Below the pieces are notes generated by a model that ran no database searches, was not told the origin of the DNA, and was given only the letters and a program-made list of their open reading frames with translations. Position numbers and translations under genes: made by a program. A DNA stretch of 64,000 nucleotides, taken from contig CAVUAN010000012.1 of the NCBI GenBank assembly GCA_963739435.1, positions 1-64,000 on the forward strand, in the 5' to 3' direction. Positions 1-9,871 of the stretch are shown in pieces (within the stretch, counting starts at the first letter, position 1; every line of letters starts with the position of its first letter). This DNA is from CAVUAN01 sp963739435. Its GTDB lineage: Bacteria; Acidobacteriota; Thermoanaerobaculia; UBA5066; Gp7-AA6.

Positions 1-1
1 G

Positions 2-43
2 AGACTGCACCAGGAAAGCCTGGAGAAGAAGGAAAAGCACTGA
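2..43 (+). CDS. C-terminal end of an upstream gene, probably an ACIII subunit (partial)
   Basis: Only the last 13 codons are inside the window, ending in TGA at 41-43. The stop overlaps the ATG of the next gene by one base (TGATG), the tight coupling expected within an alternative complex III operon. The position just before actF suggests the cytochrome c subunit ActE, but the visible tail is only a charged lysine/glutamate-rich end and cannot identify the family. Confidence 0.45.
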   Translation, partial: RLHQESLEKKEKH

Positions 44-1245
44 TGGCCGAGCCGCTCGTACAGGACCCGGCCCTGCCGGCCGCTCTCGACCGCGTGTCGC
101 GGCGGGCACTCTTCGTCGGAGTCCTGGCGCTCTTAGCACCCGTGGGGGCCGCTCTTTCGAGCGGGGCCGGCGCCGAGCGGTTCTACCGCTCGTACCTCGT
201 GGGCTTCGTCTTCTGGAATGGCATCGGGCTCGGATGCCTGGCGGTCCTCGGCCTCCAGTACCTGACGGGCGGCGCCTGGGGCATTGCGATCCGAAGGCTG
301 CTCGAGGCGGGAACACGCACGCTCTGGCTCTGCGCGATCCTGTTCCTGCCGGTCGCCATCGGTCTCCAGCACGTCTACGGCTGGTCGCGGCCGGGAGCCA
401 TGGAATCAGACGAGCTGCTGCACAAGAAAGCGCTGTACCTGAACGCGCCCTTCTTCCTGGGGCGCGCCGCCGTCTACTTCCTGCTCTGGCTCGGCCTGGC
501 CTGGGCCTTGAACCGCTGGTCGCTCGCTCAGGACGCTTCCCCCGGCGACCGCGCCCTGACCGGACGCCTGCAGCGCGTCGGCGCGGCCAGCCTTCTGATC
601 TATGCCCTGACCGTGACCTTCGCCTCGATTGACTGGGTCATGTCGCTCGAGCCGCACTGGTTCTCGACGATGTACGGCGTCATCTTCATGGTCAGCCAGG
701 CTCTCGGAGCGATGGCGCTCGTCATCGCCGCGCTGCTCCTCCTGGCGCCGCTTCAAGCCCCTGTCGGACTTCCTGACCCCGGCGCACCTGCACGACCTCG
801 GCAAGATGCTCTTTGCGTTCGTGATGATCTGGTCCTACGTCTCCTTCTCCCAGTACCTGATCATCTGGTCCGGCAACCTGCCGGAAGAGATCCCCTGGTA
901 CCTGGCCAGGTTCCGCGGCGGCTGGGGCTGGATCGGTTTCCTGGTGCTGCTCTTCCAGTTCCTGCTGCCTTTCCTTCTGCTGCTTTCGCGGCGGCCAACC
1001 GCAACCCGCGCCTCCTGATCGCAGCCGCGGTGATGGTCGTCGCGGTGCGCTTCGTGGACGTGCTGTGGCTCATTCTCCCGGCGTTCTCGCCGGGCCACCT
1101 GGCGATTCACTGGACGGACCTCGCGGTGCCGATCGGCATCGGCGGCCTGTGGCTCGGCGTCTTCACGAGCCAGCTGACGAAACGCCCGCTCCTGCCTTAC
1201 GGAGATCCGGACTTCGAGGAGGCGCTCGCGCATGGCCGGCACTGA
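43..1245 (+). CDS. actF: Alternative complex III quinol oxidoreductase subunit ActF (frame disrupted twice)
   Basis: Polytopic membrane protein of alternative complex III, which oxidises menaquinol and passes electrons to a cytochrome c or directly to the neighbouring caa3 oxidase. ActF belongs to the NrfD-like membrane subunits. The N-terminal and C-terminal thirds read in one frame, but the middle (about 760-1000) is conserved only in the next frame, where the typical ActF segment DLGKMLFAFVMIWSYVSFSQ lies at about 800-860. Two compensating single-base indels, near 755-770 and 985-1000, therefore explain the region; read straight through, the middle third is nonsense. Corrected length is close to 400 residues, normal for the family. 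The ATG at 43 overlaps the previous stop. Because the sequence stays conserved on both sides of each shift, sequencing or assembly error is more likely than decay. Confidence 0.8.
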   Translation: MAEPLVQDPALPAALDRVSRRALFVGVLALLAPVGAALSSGAGAERFYRSYLVGFVFWNGIGLGCLAVLGLQYLTGGAWGIAIRRLLEAGTRTLWLCAILFLPVAIGLQHVYGWSRPGAMESDELLHKKALYLNAPFFLGRAAVYFLLWLGLAWALNRWSLAQDASPGDRALTGRLQRVGAASLLIYALTVTFASIDWVMSLEPHWFSTMYGVIFMVSQALGAMALVIAALLLLAPLQAPVGLPDPGAPARPRQDALCVRDDLVLRLLLPVPDHLVRQPAGRDPLVPGQVPRRLGLDRFPGAALPVPAAFPSAAFAAANRNPRLLIAAAVMVVAVRFVDVLWLILPAFSPGHLAIHWTDLAVPIGIGGLWLGVFTSQLTKRPLLPYGDPDFEEALAHGRH

Positions 1246-1638
1246 GAGAAGCAAGTCGGGCAGGGCAGCAAGGGCGCCGCGACCGAGCCCGCCGGCGTTC
1301 AGGCCAGCCTGGTGCTGAAGTTTGGCGTCGTCCTCGCGGTCGTCTCCGTCGTGTGCATGGGGCTCGTCGGGGGAGTTTTCTTCTTCCTCGAGAAACAAAC
1401 CTCGGAAACCGAGGCGCGGCCGATGCCGGTCGAAGTCGAGCATCCGGCCACCGCGGAGCAAAAGTTGCCCCCGGAACCTCGTCTCGAGATCGACCCTCGG
1501 GCGAGCCTCGCCGCCGTGCAGGCGGCCGAGAACGAGCGGCTGGCGAGCTACGGCTGGGTGGACAAGCCGAACGGAATCGTGCGCATCCCCATCGACCGCG
1601 CCATGGCCCTGATGGTGGAGCGGGAGAAGAAGAAGTGA
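1232..1638 (+). CDS. Small single-span membrane protein of the ACIII operon, candidate ActG
   Basis: Short protein with one transmembrane helix near its N-terminus (GVVLAVVSVVCMGLVGGVFF) and a hydrophilic C-terminal region ending in lysines. Its place between actF and the SCO gene matches the small subunit ActG of other ACIII clusters, but the family is too poorly conserved to be certain. The in-frame start available as the sequence stands is GTG at 1312. However, the open frame continues upstream to 1246, and an ATG at 1232 overlapping the actF stop begins a compatible peptide in another frame. One indel near 1246 would join them and give about 135 residues. I chose 1232 for that reason; 1312-1638 is the intact part. 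Confidence 0.55.
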
Positions 1639-1652
1639 GAAACAGACCCGGT

Positions 1653-1733
1653 CGTGCCGTAGGGGCGGCCCTTGCGGCCGCCCGGCCCCCGGTCCCGCCG
1701 GAGCGGGCGGGGGCAAGCCCCGCCCCTACGGCC
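1653..1733. repeat. GTAGGGGCGG palindromic intergenic repeat
   Basis: Inverted repeat between actG and the SCO gene. The left arm GCCGTAGGGGCGG and the right arm CCGCCCCTACGGC are reverse complements, separated by a GC-rich centre with shorter internal palindromes. The element would form a long hairpin in RNA. It ends just before the probable TTG start of the SCO gene. Confidence 0.75.
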
Positions 1734-1736
1734 CGG

Positions 1737-2576
1737 TTGCGAACTCTGTTTTCTTGGGTCTTACTCCTTTTCGGCGCAGTCGCCCTCTCCGCCCAGCAGC
1801 GCGAGGACGTGGGCGTGCTGGCCTCGGCCACGCCGACGGGCCTCGAGGGCGTGGGCATCGACCAGCGGTTAGACGAGCAGGTCCCGCTCGACCTCGTCTT
1901 CCGCGACGAGAGCGGGCGCCCGGTGCCTCGGCGCACTTCTTCGGCAAACGGCCCGGTCCTCCTCGCGCTCGTCTATTACGACTGCCCGATGCTCTGCACC
2001 CAGGTCTTGAACGGCCTCGTCTCGGCCGTCAACGTCCTCTCTTTCGACGCCGGCCGGGAGTTCGACGTCGTGGCCGTGAGCTTCGACCCGCGCGAAAAGC
2101 CGGCCGACGCTTCGGCAAAGAAGACCGCGTACCTCTCCCGCTACAAGCATCCGGGCGCCGAGGCCGGCTGGCACTTCCTGACCGGAGACGCGCCGTGCGA
2201 TTGCCGCGCTGACGAAGGCCGCGGGCTTCCGCTACCGCTACGACGCGGAGAAGGAGCAGTTCGCCCACGCGAGCGCCCTCTTCGTGCTGACGCCCGCGGG
2301 CCGGATCTCGCGGCTCTTCTTCGGCATCGAGTACGCGCCGCGGGACCTGCGCCTCGGGTTGATCGAGGCGGCCGGCAGCCGCATCGGCACTCCCGTCGAC
2401 CAGATCCTCCTCTACTGCTTCCACTACGACCCGAAGAGCGGCAGGTACGGCGCGGCGATCATGAACATCGTGCGCCTCGGCGGAGCCGCGACGGTGCTCG
2501 CCCTGGCCGCGTCCATCTGGCTCTTCTCGCGCACGCAGCCGGCGCCTGAAAGCCACGGCCGCGGGGGACGAGCTGA
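1737..2576 (+). CDS. SCO1/SenC copper-delivery protein (frame disrupted about four times)
   Basis: Membrane-anchored thioredoxin-fold copper chaperone that helps assemble the CuA centre of the oxidase encoded next to it. Visible features are an N-terminal hydrophobic segment, the copper-binding CxxxC as YYDCPMLC near 1981-1998, the HFLTGD strand near 2172 and a C-terminal membrane helix near 2470-2530. The frame changes near 1930, 1955 and 2195, and once more between 2549 and 2574. Only with the last change does the protein end at the TGA at 2574-2576 that overlaps the ctaC ATG. Start: TTG at 1737 gives a signal-anchor sequence immediately after the repeat; no ATG is available. Every shift is a single base and the flanking sequence is conserved, so errors are more likely than true loss. 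Confidence 0.75.
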
Positions 2577-3564
2577 TGCCGCTCTTCCCCGACCAGGCCT
2601 CGACGTTCGCGCCGCACGTCGACGCGCTCTACATCTTCCTCGTCCTTCTCTCCGCGTTCTTCTCGCTCTTGATCGGCACTCTCGTCGTCGTTTTCGCGAT
2701 CAAGTACCACCGCCGCTCCGAGGGCGAAGTGCCGGCGCGGGTCCACGAGTCGGGCCTGCTCGAGATGACGTGGACGGTCATCCCCTTCCTGATCACGATG
2801 GTCCTCTTCGGCTGGAGCTCCTGGGTGTACTTCAAGATCACCCGCCCGCCGCGCGAGGCCATGGACGTGTACGTGACCGCCAAGCAGTGGATGTGGAAGC
2901 TCCAGCACGCCGACGGCCGCATGGAGATGAACGAGCTGCACGTGCCGGTCGGCCGCGCCGTGCGGCTGACGATGGCCTCCGAGGACGTGATCCACAGCTT
3001 CTACATCCCGGCTTTCCGCTTCAAGCGCGACGTCGTGCCCGGCCGCTTCTCGACGGCGTGGTTCGAGGCCACGAGGCCCGGCCGGTACCACCTCTTCTGC
3101 GCCGAGTACTGCGGCACGCGCCACTCGAACATGATCGGCTGGGTGCATGTCCTGTCGCCGGCCGACTACCAGGCGTGGCTCTCGGGCGGCACACCCGGCG
3201 AGTCGCTTGCGGCAGCCGGCGCCAAGCGATTCATCGAGCACGCCTGCAACACCTGCCACGCCGAAAAGCCGGGAGCGCGCGGGCCGTCCTTGAACGGCGT
3301 CTTCGGCAAGCCGCAGCGCCTGGCTGGCGGCCAGACGGTGATCGTGGACGAGGCCTACATCCGCGAGTCGATCGTCAACCCGCAGGCGAAGCTCGTCGAG
3401 GGCTACCCGCCGATCATGCCCACGTACCAGGGCCTCGTCAGCGAGGAGGGTCTCCTCCAGATCGTCGCCTACATCAAGTCGCTCTCGCCCGGTCCGGCAT
3501 CAGGCGCCGCTCCCGCACCGGCGCCTCCTCCCCCCGTCCCGGCGGAAAGGAAGGCCGGAAAATC

Positions 3565-3568
<4 letters not shown>
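2576..3568 (+). CDS. ctaC: Cytochrome c oxidase subunit II with C-terminal cytochrome c domain (caa3-type)
   Basis: Electron-entry subunit of the caa3 oxidase, 330 residues and intact. Two N-terminal membrane helices (about residues 20-48 and 65-90) are followed by the cupredoxin domain with CuA ligands His140, Cys175, Cys179, His183 and Met186 (motif CAEYCGTRHSNM). A fused class I cytochrome c domain follows, with heme motif CNTCH at 224-228 and probable axial Met in PPIMPTY. A Pro/Ala-rich tail ends the protein. The ATG overlaps the SCO stop, and the TGA overlaps the ctaD start (ATGA). In other ACIII-caa3 clusters this fused cytochrome receives electrons from ACIII. It is one of only two genes in the oxidase block without a frameshift. 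Confidence 0.95.
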
Positions 3569-5197
<1,629 letters not shown>

Positions 5198-5205
<8 letters not shown>

Positions 5206-5873
5206 CGCCCACGCCTCCTCCGCCCACGCGGCCCGCTCGCCGCTCCAGCACCACTTCGCGGACCTGTCCGCGCAGAAAGAGGCCTCGGCGCTGGGCATGT
5301 GGGCCTTCCTCGTCACGGAGGTCCTCTTCTTCGGCGGGATGTTTACGGCCTACGTCGTGTACCGGGCGCTCTTCACCCGGGCCTTCGTGGGGGCTTCGAA
5401 CCTGCTCGACATCCGCCTGGGCGCCCTGAACACGGCGGTCCTGATCGTGTCCTCGCTCACGATGGCGATCGCCGTCTGGGCAGCCGCGCAGGGCAGTCGG
5501 AACCGGACGATCCTCTTCCTCGTCCTGACGATCTTCTTAGGCTCGGTCTTCCTCGCGGTCAAGGCCGTCGAGTACACGCAGAAGTTCGAGCACCACGAAG
5601 TCCCCGGCGCGCACTTCGTCGTGCCTGAAGGCCTGCCGCGGCAGGCGGAGCTGTTCTTCTCGCTCTACTTCTGCATGACCGGCCTGCACGCGCTACACAT
5701 GGTCATCGGCGTCGGGTTGCTGACGTGGCTGATCCTCCGGACCCGCCGGGGCGACTTCACGCAAGGAGTACAACTCCCCCGTCGAGATGGTCGGTCTCTA
5801 CTGGCACTTCGTCGACATCGTCTGGATCTTTCTCTTCCCGCTCCTTTATCTTCTGGGGAGGCACACGCTGTGA
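5198..5873 (+). CDS. ctaE: Cytochrome c oxidase subunit III (one frameshift)
   Basis: Membrane subunit III of the caa3 oxidase, about 225 residues after correction. It has the typical helices GMWAFLVTEVLFFGGMF and YFCMTGLHALHMVIG, and a conserved C-terminus (VEMVGLYWHFVDIVWIFLFP) that lies in a different frame after an extra G near 5765. The corrected frame ends at TGA 5871-5873. Without correction the frame runs on into ctaF and gives a false 326-residue fusion. The start is TTG at 5198, overlapping the ctaD stop; the ATG-free N-terminus makes it slightly uncertain. Confidence 0.88.
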
Positions 5874-6178
5874 GTGAACATGTTGACCGGCATCCGACGC
5901 TCAAGACGTACTTTGCCGTCTTCGCGGCGCTGATGGTGCTGACGGCTCTCACCCTCTGGGCCGCGTTCCAGCATCTGGGCGCCTGGAACACGCCGGTCGC
6001 TCTCGGGATCGCCGTCATGAAGGCGACCCTGGTCGTGCTGTTCTTCATGCACGTGCGCTATTCCCCCAAGCTGACGGGCCTCGTGATCTCTTCGTCGATT
6101 CTTTTCCTCATCATCCTGTTCGTCATCACGATGTCGGACTACGTCTCGCGGCCCTGGCTGCCGATCTACACGCGCTGA
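5870..6178 (+). CDS. ctaF: Cytochrome c oxidase subunit IV (CtaF/CyoD-like)
   Basis: Small accessory subunit of the bacterial oxidase, 102 residues with three membrane helices. The segment ALGIAVMKATLVVLFFMHVR is the family hallmark. The start is GTG at 5870, which overlaps the corrected ctaE stop (GTGA). Because of the ctaE frameshift the two genes appear fused in a plain translation, but the GTGA overlap and the two complete family profiles show they are separate. It is the last gene of the oxidase operon, followed by a heptad repeat and tag. Confidence 0.85.
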   Translation: MSEHVDRHPTLKTYFAVFAALMVLTALTLWAAFQHLGAWNTPVALGIAVMKATLVVLFFMHVRYSPKLTGLVISSSILFLIILFVITMSDYVSRPWLPIYTR

Positions 6179-6196
6179 CGACCAACCGGGACGAGC

Positions 6197-6225
6197 GTCC
6201 AAAGTCCAAAGTCCAATGTCCAAAG
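6197..6225. repeat. GTCCAAA heptad repeat, single arm
   Basis: Four consecutive 7-bp units of consensus GTCCAAA, the third being GTCCAAT. The same heptad array occurs at 25785-25873, 29393-29477 and 60893-60920. Here only one arm is present and it contains the ATG used as the tag start codon. Confidence 0.85.
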
Positions 6226-6818
6226 GAGCGCGAAAGCGGTGTCGGTGGGCGGGGGCCGACCCGTTGATGATCGCGTATCACGATCGCGAGTGGGGCAAGC
6301 CCGAGTACCGAGATCGGCGTTTGTTCGAGTTCCTGGTGCTCGAAGGCGCGCAGGCCGGGCTCTCCTGGTCCACGATCCTGAACAAGCGGAAGCACTACCG
6401 CAGCGTCTTCGCCGGCTTCGATCCGGCAAAGGTCGCGCGCTTCGACGCACGAAAGCGCTCGCAGCTCCTCCGCGATCCCGGCATCGTGCGCAACCGGGCG
6501 AAGATCGCATCCGCCATCCAGAACGCCCGCCTGTTCCTGACGGTGCGCAGCGAATTCGGCAGCTTCTCGGACTACATCTGGGGCTACGTCGGCGGCGCGC
6601 CGATCGTCCACCGCCGCCGGTCTCCCCGCGACGTCCCGGCGCAGACGAGCGAATCGAGGGCCCTGTCGGAGGATCTTCTCGCCCGCGGCTTCCGCTTCGT
6701 CGGGCCCACGATCTGCTACGCCTTCATGCAGGCTGTCGGAATGGTCAACGACCACCAGGTGCAGTGCTTCCGGCACCGGGAGCTGGCCTCGCGGCCAGGG
6801 TTACGCCGACCACGATGA
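6216..6818 (+). CDS. tag: DNA-3-methyladenine glycosylase I
   Basis: Base-excision repair enzyme that removes 3-methyladenine from DNA. The 200-residue protein carries the Tag signature RCRW and YHDREWG at the N-terminus, LEGAQAGLSW at 42-51 and GFRFVGPTICYAFMQ near 165. The zinc snap is complete: Cys9, His22, His180 and Cys184. The Glu in LEG (residue 43) aligns with the E. coli active-site Glu38. The only usable start, ATG 6216, lies inside a GTCCAAA heptad repeat with no Shine-Dalgarno sequence. The 3' end overlaps the convergent transporter gene by 74 bases. Length is close to the usual 187-200 residues. Confidence 0.93.
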   Translation: MSKGARKRCRWAGADPLMIAYHDREWGKPEYRDRRLFEFLVLEGAQAGLSWSTILNKRKHYRSVFAGFDPAKVARFDARKRSQLLRDPGIVRNRAKIASAIQNARLFLTVRSEFGSFSDYIWGYVGGAPIVHRRRSPRDVPAQTSESRALSEDLLARGFRFVGPTICYAFMQAVGMVNDHQVQCFRHRELASRPGLRRPR

Positions 6819-7671
6819 GGGCTGCGCCCGCAAAGACGCGGGCCGAGAGCGTCTCGCCGAGAATCGCCGCACCCAGCAGAGTCGCGACAACCATGTCGAC
6901 CAGCGGAATCGTGCCGATGACGGCCACCGGCACGCGCGGGATGAGCCAGAAGAGGCCGGCAAACGCCAGCGCCGTCCCAAAGACCGCGAGGTAACCGAGC
7001 GAGAAAACGGAGGCTGGAGTCCATCGGATCGGCGCCCCCCGCTCGGTTCCCGCGGCCAGCAACAACAGGAATGCCGCGCCAACGAGCGTCTGCCCCCAGA
7101 CGTTCTGTGCGGGCGAAACATCGGCGAAGTGTTTCTTGTTGAGAATGTTAGCCAGGGCGGAAACGACCGCACCGCCGAGGATGAGGAGGCCGCCGACAAA
7201 GAGCGGGCCGGGCTGCGCGCGGATCGCCCGGATCACCTCCGGGCCCTGAATAACGACGACACCCGCAACGCCCGTGAGGGCCGATGCGACGGCGCGGGGT
7301 GTCAGGGGCTCGTTGGGCAGGAGCCAGTGGCCGAAGAGGCCGACGAAGATGGGAAACGAGGCGAAGAGGATCGCTGAGAGCGACGAGGGGATCCGTAAGC
7401 CCGCCTGGAAGGCAAAGGCATAGTTCACACCGATCTGCAGAAAGCCGCAGAGGGCGATCCACGCGAGGGACCGCCTCGGGATTTTCAAACGCCCTCGGCT
7501 CGCCGCGACGGCGGCCGGCGCCATGAGGAGGCAGGCAAGAGCCATCCGAATTCCCGCAAAAGTGAACGGCGGCAGGTCCCTCAGGCCCACCTTGATGACG
7601 AGCCAGGTCGAGCCCCACACGGCGCAGCAGAAGACGTAGACGGCCAGAACCCGCCCCTTCAGCGGCGTCAC
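6745..7671 (-). CDS. EamA/DMT-family transporter (copy 2)
   Basis: Drug/metabolite-transporter-type membrane protein of 308 residues with about ten helices arranged as two EamA halves. The N-terminal half contains WGSTWLVIKVGL and PPFTFAGIRMALA. The substrate cannot be read from sequence. The start is GTG at 7671, overlapping the stop of the upstream EamA gene by four bases (GTGA); the frame stays open further upstream but that part is only the antisense-like overlap with the neighbour. The pair is clearly paralogous (matching FLQIGV, VTGVAVIQGP-like and WLIPRVP segments), so it arose by tandem duplication and may form a heterodimer. The 3' end overlaps tag. Confidence 0.88.
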   Translation of the reverse strand: MTPLKGRVLAVYVFCCAVWGSTWLVIKVGLRDLPPFTFAGIRMALACLLMAPAAVAASRGRLKIPRRSLAWIALCGFLQIGVNYAFAFQAGLRIPSSLSAILFASFPIFVGLFGHWLLPNEPLTPRAVASALTGVAGVVVIQGPEVIRAIRAQPGPLFVGGLLILGGAVVSALANILNKKHFADVSPAQNVWGQTLVGAAFLLLLAAGTERGAPIRWTPASVFSLGYLAVFGTALAFAGLFWLIPRVPVAVIGTIPLVDMVVATLLGAAILGETLSARVFAGAALIVVGVTLAARPAPGAGSTAPGGR

Positions 7672-8576
7672 GGCGCGGTCCTCGGCGCAGGCGCCCGGAC
7701 CAGAGTCACCAGGGCGACGCCGGTCAGGATCAGAGCGCCGCCGCCCAGGGCCCGCGCCGTGAGCGTCTCGCGGCCGAGCAGGCTCCCCCACACCAGGGCG
7801 AGCGCCGTGTTGATCAGGGGAAACGAGCCGACGACCGACGCGGGCACACGGGGCACGAGCCATTGGGTTCCGACGAACGTGAGAGTGCCGACGACGCCGA
7901 GGTAGGCCACGGCTTCGACGGCGGAGGGCGTCCAACGCACGGCCGCTCCTCTTTCAAACAGAGCGGATGCCCCGAGTAGCACCGCCGTCGCGACGAGGGA
8001 CTGTCCGAGCACGCTCGTAAAAGCCGTGACGTCTCGGAGGTGCTGCTTGATCAGGATGACCGCATAGGCCGAGACGATCGAGCTGACGAGAACCAGGAGC
8101 CCTCCCGCCGCGAGCTTCCCGGGCTGGCCCGAAAGCGCCCGGACGACGGCCGGGCCCTGGATCACGGCGACACCCGTGACGCCCAGGAGCGCGGCAGCGA
8201 TGGTGCGGACGGTCAGCGGCTCCTCCGGCAGCAACAGGTGGGCGAAGATTCCGACCCACAACGCGAAGGTCGAAAAGAGGAGGGCGGCCAGGCCGGACTC
8301 GATCCACTGCTCCGCGGTGAAGACGCATGCATACGACACGCCGATCTGCAGGAAGCCGACCAGGGCGATGAAGCGGACCTGCCTCCCGGAGACACGCTCG
8401 CGCCGGCCTGCGAGCACGACGGCGCCGAGCAGAACGCTGGCCAGGGCCAGGCGCAGGCCCGCGAAGAGAAACGGCGGCAGATCGGCGAGGCCGATGCGGA
8501 TCACGAGCCAATTTCCGCTCCAGAGAGCGGAGAAGAAAAGGTATGCCGCGAGCTCGCGACCCCTCAGGGCGGGCAT
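7668..8576 (-). CDS. EamA/DMT-family transporter (copy 1)
   Basis: 302-residue inner-membrane transporter with two EamA repeats, first gene of a two-gene minus-strand operon. Motifs shared with the downstream copy include LADLPPFLFAGLRLALAS, FLQIGVSYA, GVTGVAVIQGP and WLVPRVPASVVG. The ATG at 8576 follows a heptad-type repeat that fills the upstream gap, so no conventional promoter is visible. Substrate unknown; EamA proteins export amino acids, metabolites or drugs. Confidence 0.88.
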   Translation of the reverse strand: MPALRGRELAAYLFFSALWSGNWLVIRIGLADLPPFLFAGLRLALASVLLGAVVLAGRRERVSGRQVRFIALVGFLQIGVSYACVFTAEQWIESGLAALLFSTFALWVGIFAHLLLPEEPLTVRTIAAALLGVTGVAVIQGPAVVRALSGQPGKLAAGGLLVLVSSIVSAYAVILIKQHLRDVTAFTSVLGQSLVATAVLLGASALFERGAAVRWTPSAVEAVAYLGVVGTLTFVGTQWLVPRVPASVVGSFPLINTALALVWGSLLGRETLTARALGGGALILTGVALVTLVRAPAPRTAP

Positions 8577-8590
8577 GGCGGGGCATCGTA

Positions 8591-8710
8591 CTCGACTGAG
8601 GACCGAGGACTGCGAACTGAGGACTCAAGTGGCTCGGGCCAATCCATGACACTCCGGCGATTGCCGTTTCACTCCTCAGTCCTCTGTCCTCCGTCCCCTG
8701 TCCTCAGTCC
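8591..8710. repeat. Inverted repeat with GGACNGA-type heptad arms
   Basis: Fills the gap between divergent genes. The left arm (8591-8628) and right arm (8672-8710) are inverted copies, each built from 7-bp units: GACTGAG-like on the left, and five TCNGTCC-like units on the right. The units share the GGAC core and the 7-bp period of the GTCCAAA family elsewhere in the window, but differ in the other three bases. Confidence 0.8.
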
Positions 8711-8719
8711 GCGGCACTG

Positions 8720-8725
8720 TAAGAT
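8720..8725 (+). promoter_or_regulatory. Probable -10 box TAAGAT for the phosphoesterase gene
   Basis: TAAGAT ends nine bases before the TTG at 8735 and directly abuts the TTG at 8726. No Shine-Dalgarno is present. It fits the leaderless pattern seen at several other genes here. No convincing -35 hexamer was found. Confidence 0.45.
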
Positions 8726-8734
8726 TTGAGCGCT

Positions 8735-9862
8735 TTGCATACCTCGCTCTGCGCCCTCGTCCTCGCTGCCACGACGGCGGTTACCGGCGTCGTCTATGAC
8801 GACGCGAACGCGAACGGCCGGCGGGACCCGGGCGAGAAGGGACTGGCGGGCGTCGTGGTGTCAGACGGTGTCAGCGTCGTCGTCACCGGCTCAGACGGCG
8901 CGTACCGCCTCGACGCTGCCGGCCGGAACGTCTTCGTGGTCACGCCCGGCGACCGGAAATCGACGTCGCCCTGGTACCAGTCCGTCTCACCGTCGATCGA
9001 TTTCGCGCTGGGTCCGAGCCCCGTCCCGAAGGAGTGGCGCTTCGCCCACCTCTCCGACACCCACGTCGAAGCCGCCAACGTGGACCGCATGCGCCGGGCC
9101 GTCGCGTTGGCGCAGACCCGCGCGCCCGAATTCGCAATCGTGACCGGCGACCTGAACAAAGACATGCTGCGGGTCGACGAGCCGACGGCGCGGGCCCGGC
9201 TCGATCTCTATGCGAGCGAGGCAGCGAAAGCGCCGATGCCGATCCGCTCGGTCCCGGGAAATCACGACATTTTCGGAATCGAGCGCCACCTGAGCCTGGT
9301 CCCGAAGACGAACCCGGTCTACGGCAAGGTGCTCTACGAGCTCACCCTCGGGCCGCGCTACTACTCGTTTGACCGCGGCCGCATCCACTTCGTCATGCTC
9401 GACACGCTGGGCATCGACGACCTCTGGTACTACGGGTTGCTCGAGGACGACGAGCTCGCCTGGCTGCGCAAGGACCTCGAACACGTTTCCCCCGGCACGA
9501 CGGTCGTCACCGCCGGCCACGTTCCGTTCATGACCGGCCACTTCTCGGAGGAATTCATCACCGACGGCCCCGCCCGCACCCTGCAGACGGTCAACGGCGT
9601 GACGTTCTACCGGCACATCGTCCGAAACGTGCCCGCGCTCGCCGAGATCCTGAAGCCCTACCGCTGGACCCTGGCGCTCCAGGGTCACATGCACATCGGC
9701 GAGCGCCTGCGGCCCTTCGAGGGCGGGATCACGCGCTTCCACACGGCCCCGGCCGTCGTCCGCGAGCCGGTCGAGATTCGCCCGAGCGGCCTCTTCGTCT
9801 ACACCGTGCGCGGCGAGGAGATCGACGACGGCGAGCTCCTGATCCTGGAAGAGCGGAAGTAG
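8735..9862 (+). CDS. Secreted calcineurin-like metallophosphoesterase with SdrD-type N-terminal domain
   Basis: Predicted exported phosphoesterase of about 375 residues. A signal sequence (LCALVLAATTAVTG) is followed by a short Ig-like/SdrD_B-type domain with the Ca-binding-like motif DDANANGRRDPGE. The metallophosphatase core then shows all expected metal motifs: LSDTHV, VTGDLNKD, PGNHDIFG, AGHVPF and QGHMHIGE. Domain order matches the MetallophosN-Metallophos-MetallophosC family. The physiological phosphoester is unknown. The start is uncertain: TTG 8735 gives the tidier signal peptide and lies nine bases after a TAAGAT box, but TTG 8726 is also in frame. The next gene begins ten bases after the stop. 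Confidence 0.85.
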   Translation: MHTSLCALVLAATTAVTGVVYDDANANGRRDPGEKGLAGVVVSDGVSVVVTGSDGAYRLDAAGRNVFVVTPGDRKSTSPWYQSVSPSIDFALGPSPVPKEWRFAHLSDTHVEAANVDRMRRAVALAQTRAPEFAIVTGDLNKDMLRVDEPTARARLDLYASEAAKAPMPIRSVPGNHDIFGIERHLSLVPKTNPVYGKVLYELTLGPRYYSFDRGRIHFVMLDTLGIDDLWYYGLLEDDELAWLRKDLEHVSPGTTVVTAGHVPFMTGHFSEEFITDGPARTLQTVNGVTFYRHIVRNVPALAEILKPYRWTLALQGHMHIGERLRPFEGGITRFHTAPAVVREPVEIRPSGLFVYTVRGEEIDDGELLILEERK

Positions 9863-9871
9863 GATCGCGTC

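Noticed and set aside
1065..2549. 494-residue frame across actF end, actG and SCO
   Set aside because: Only the part after about 1737 matches SCO. The rest is another-frame translation of actF and actG.
6026..6196. Possible antisense genes opposite ctaF and tag
   Set aside because: Frames are mirror images of well-supported genes and have no motifs.
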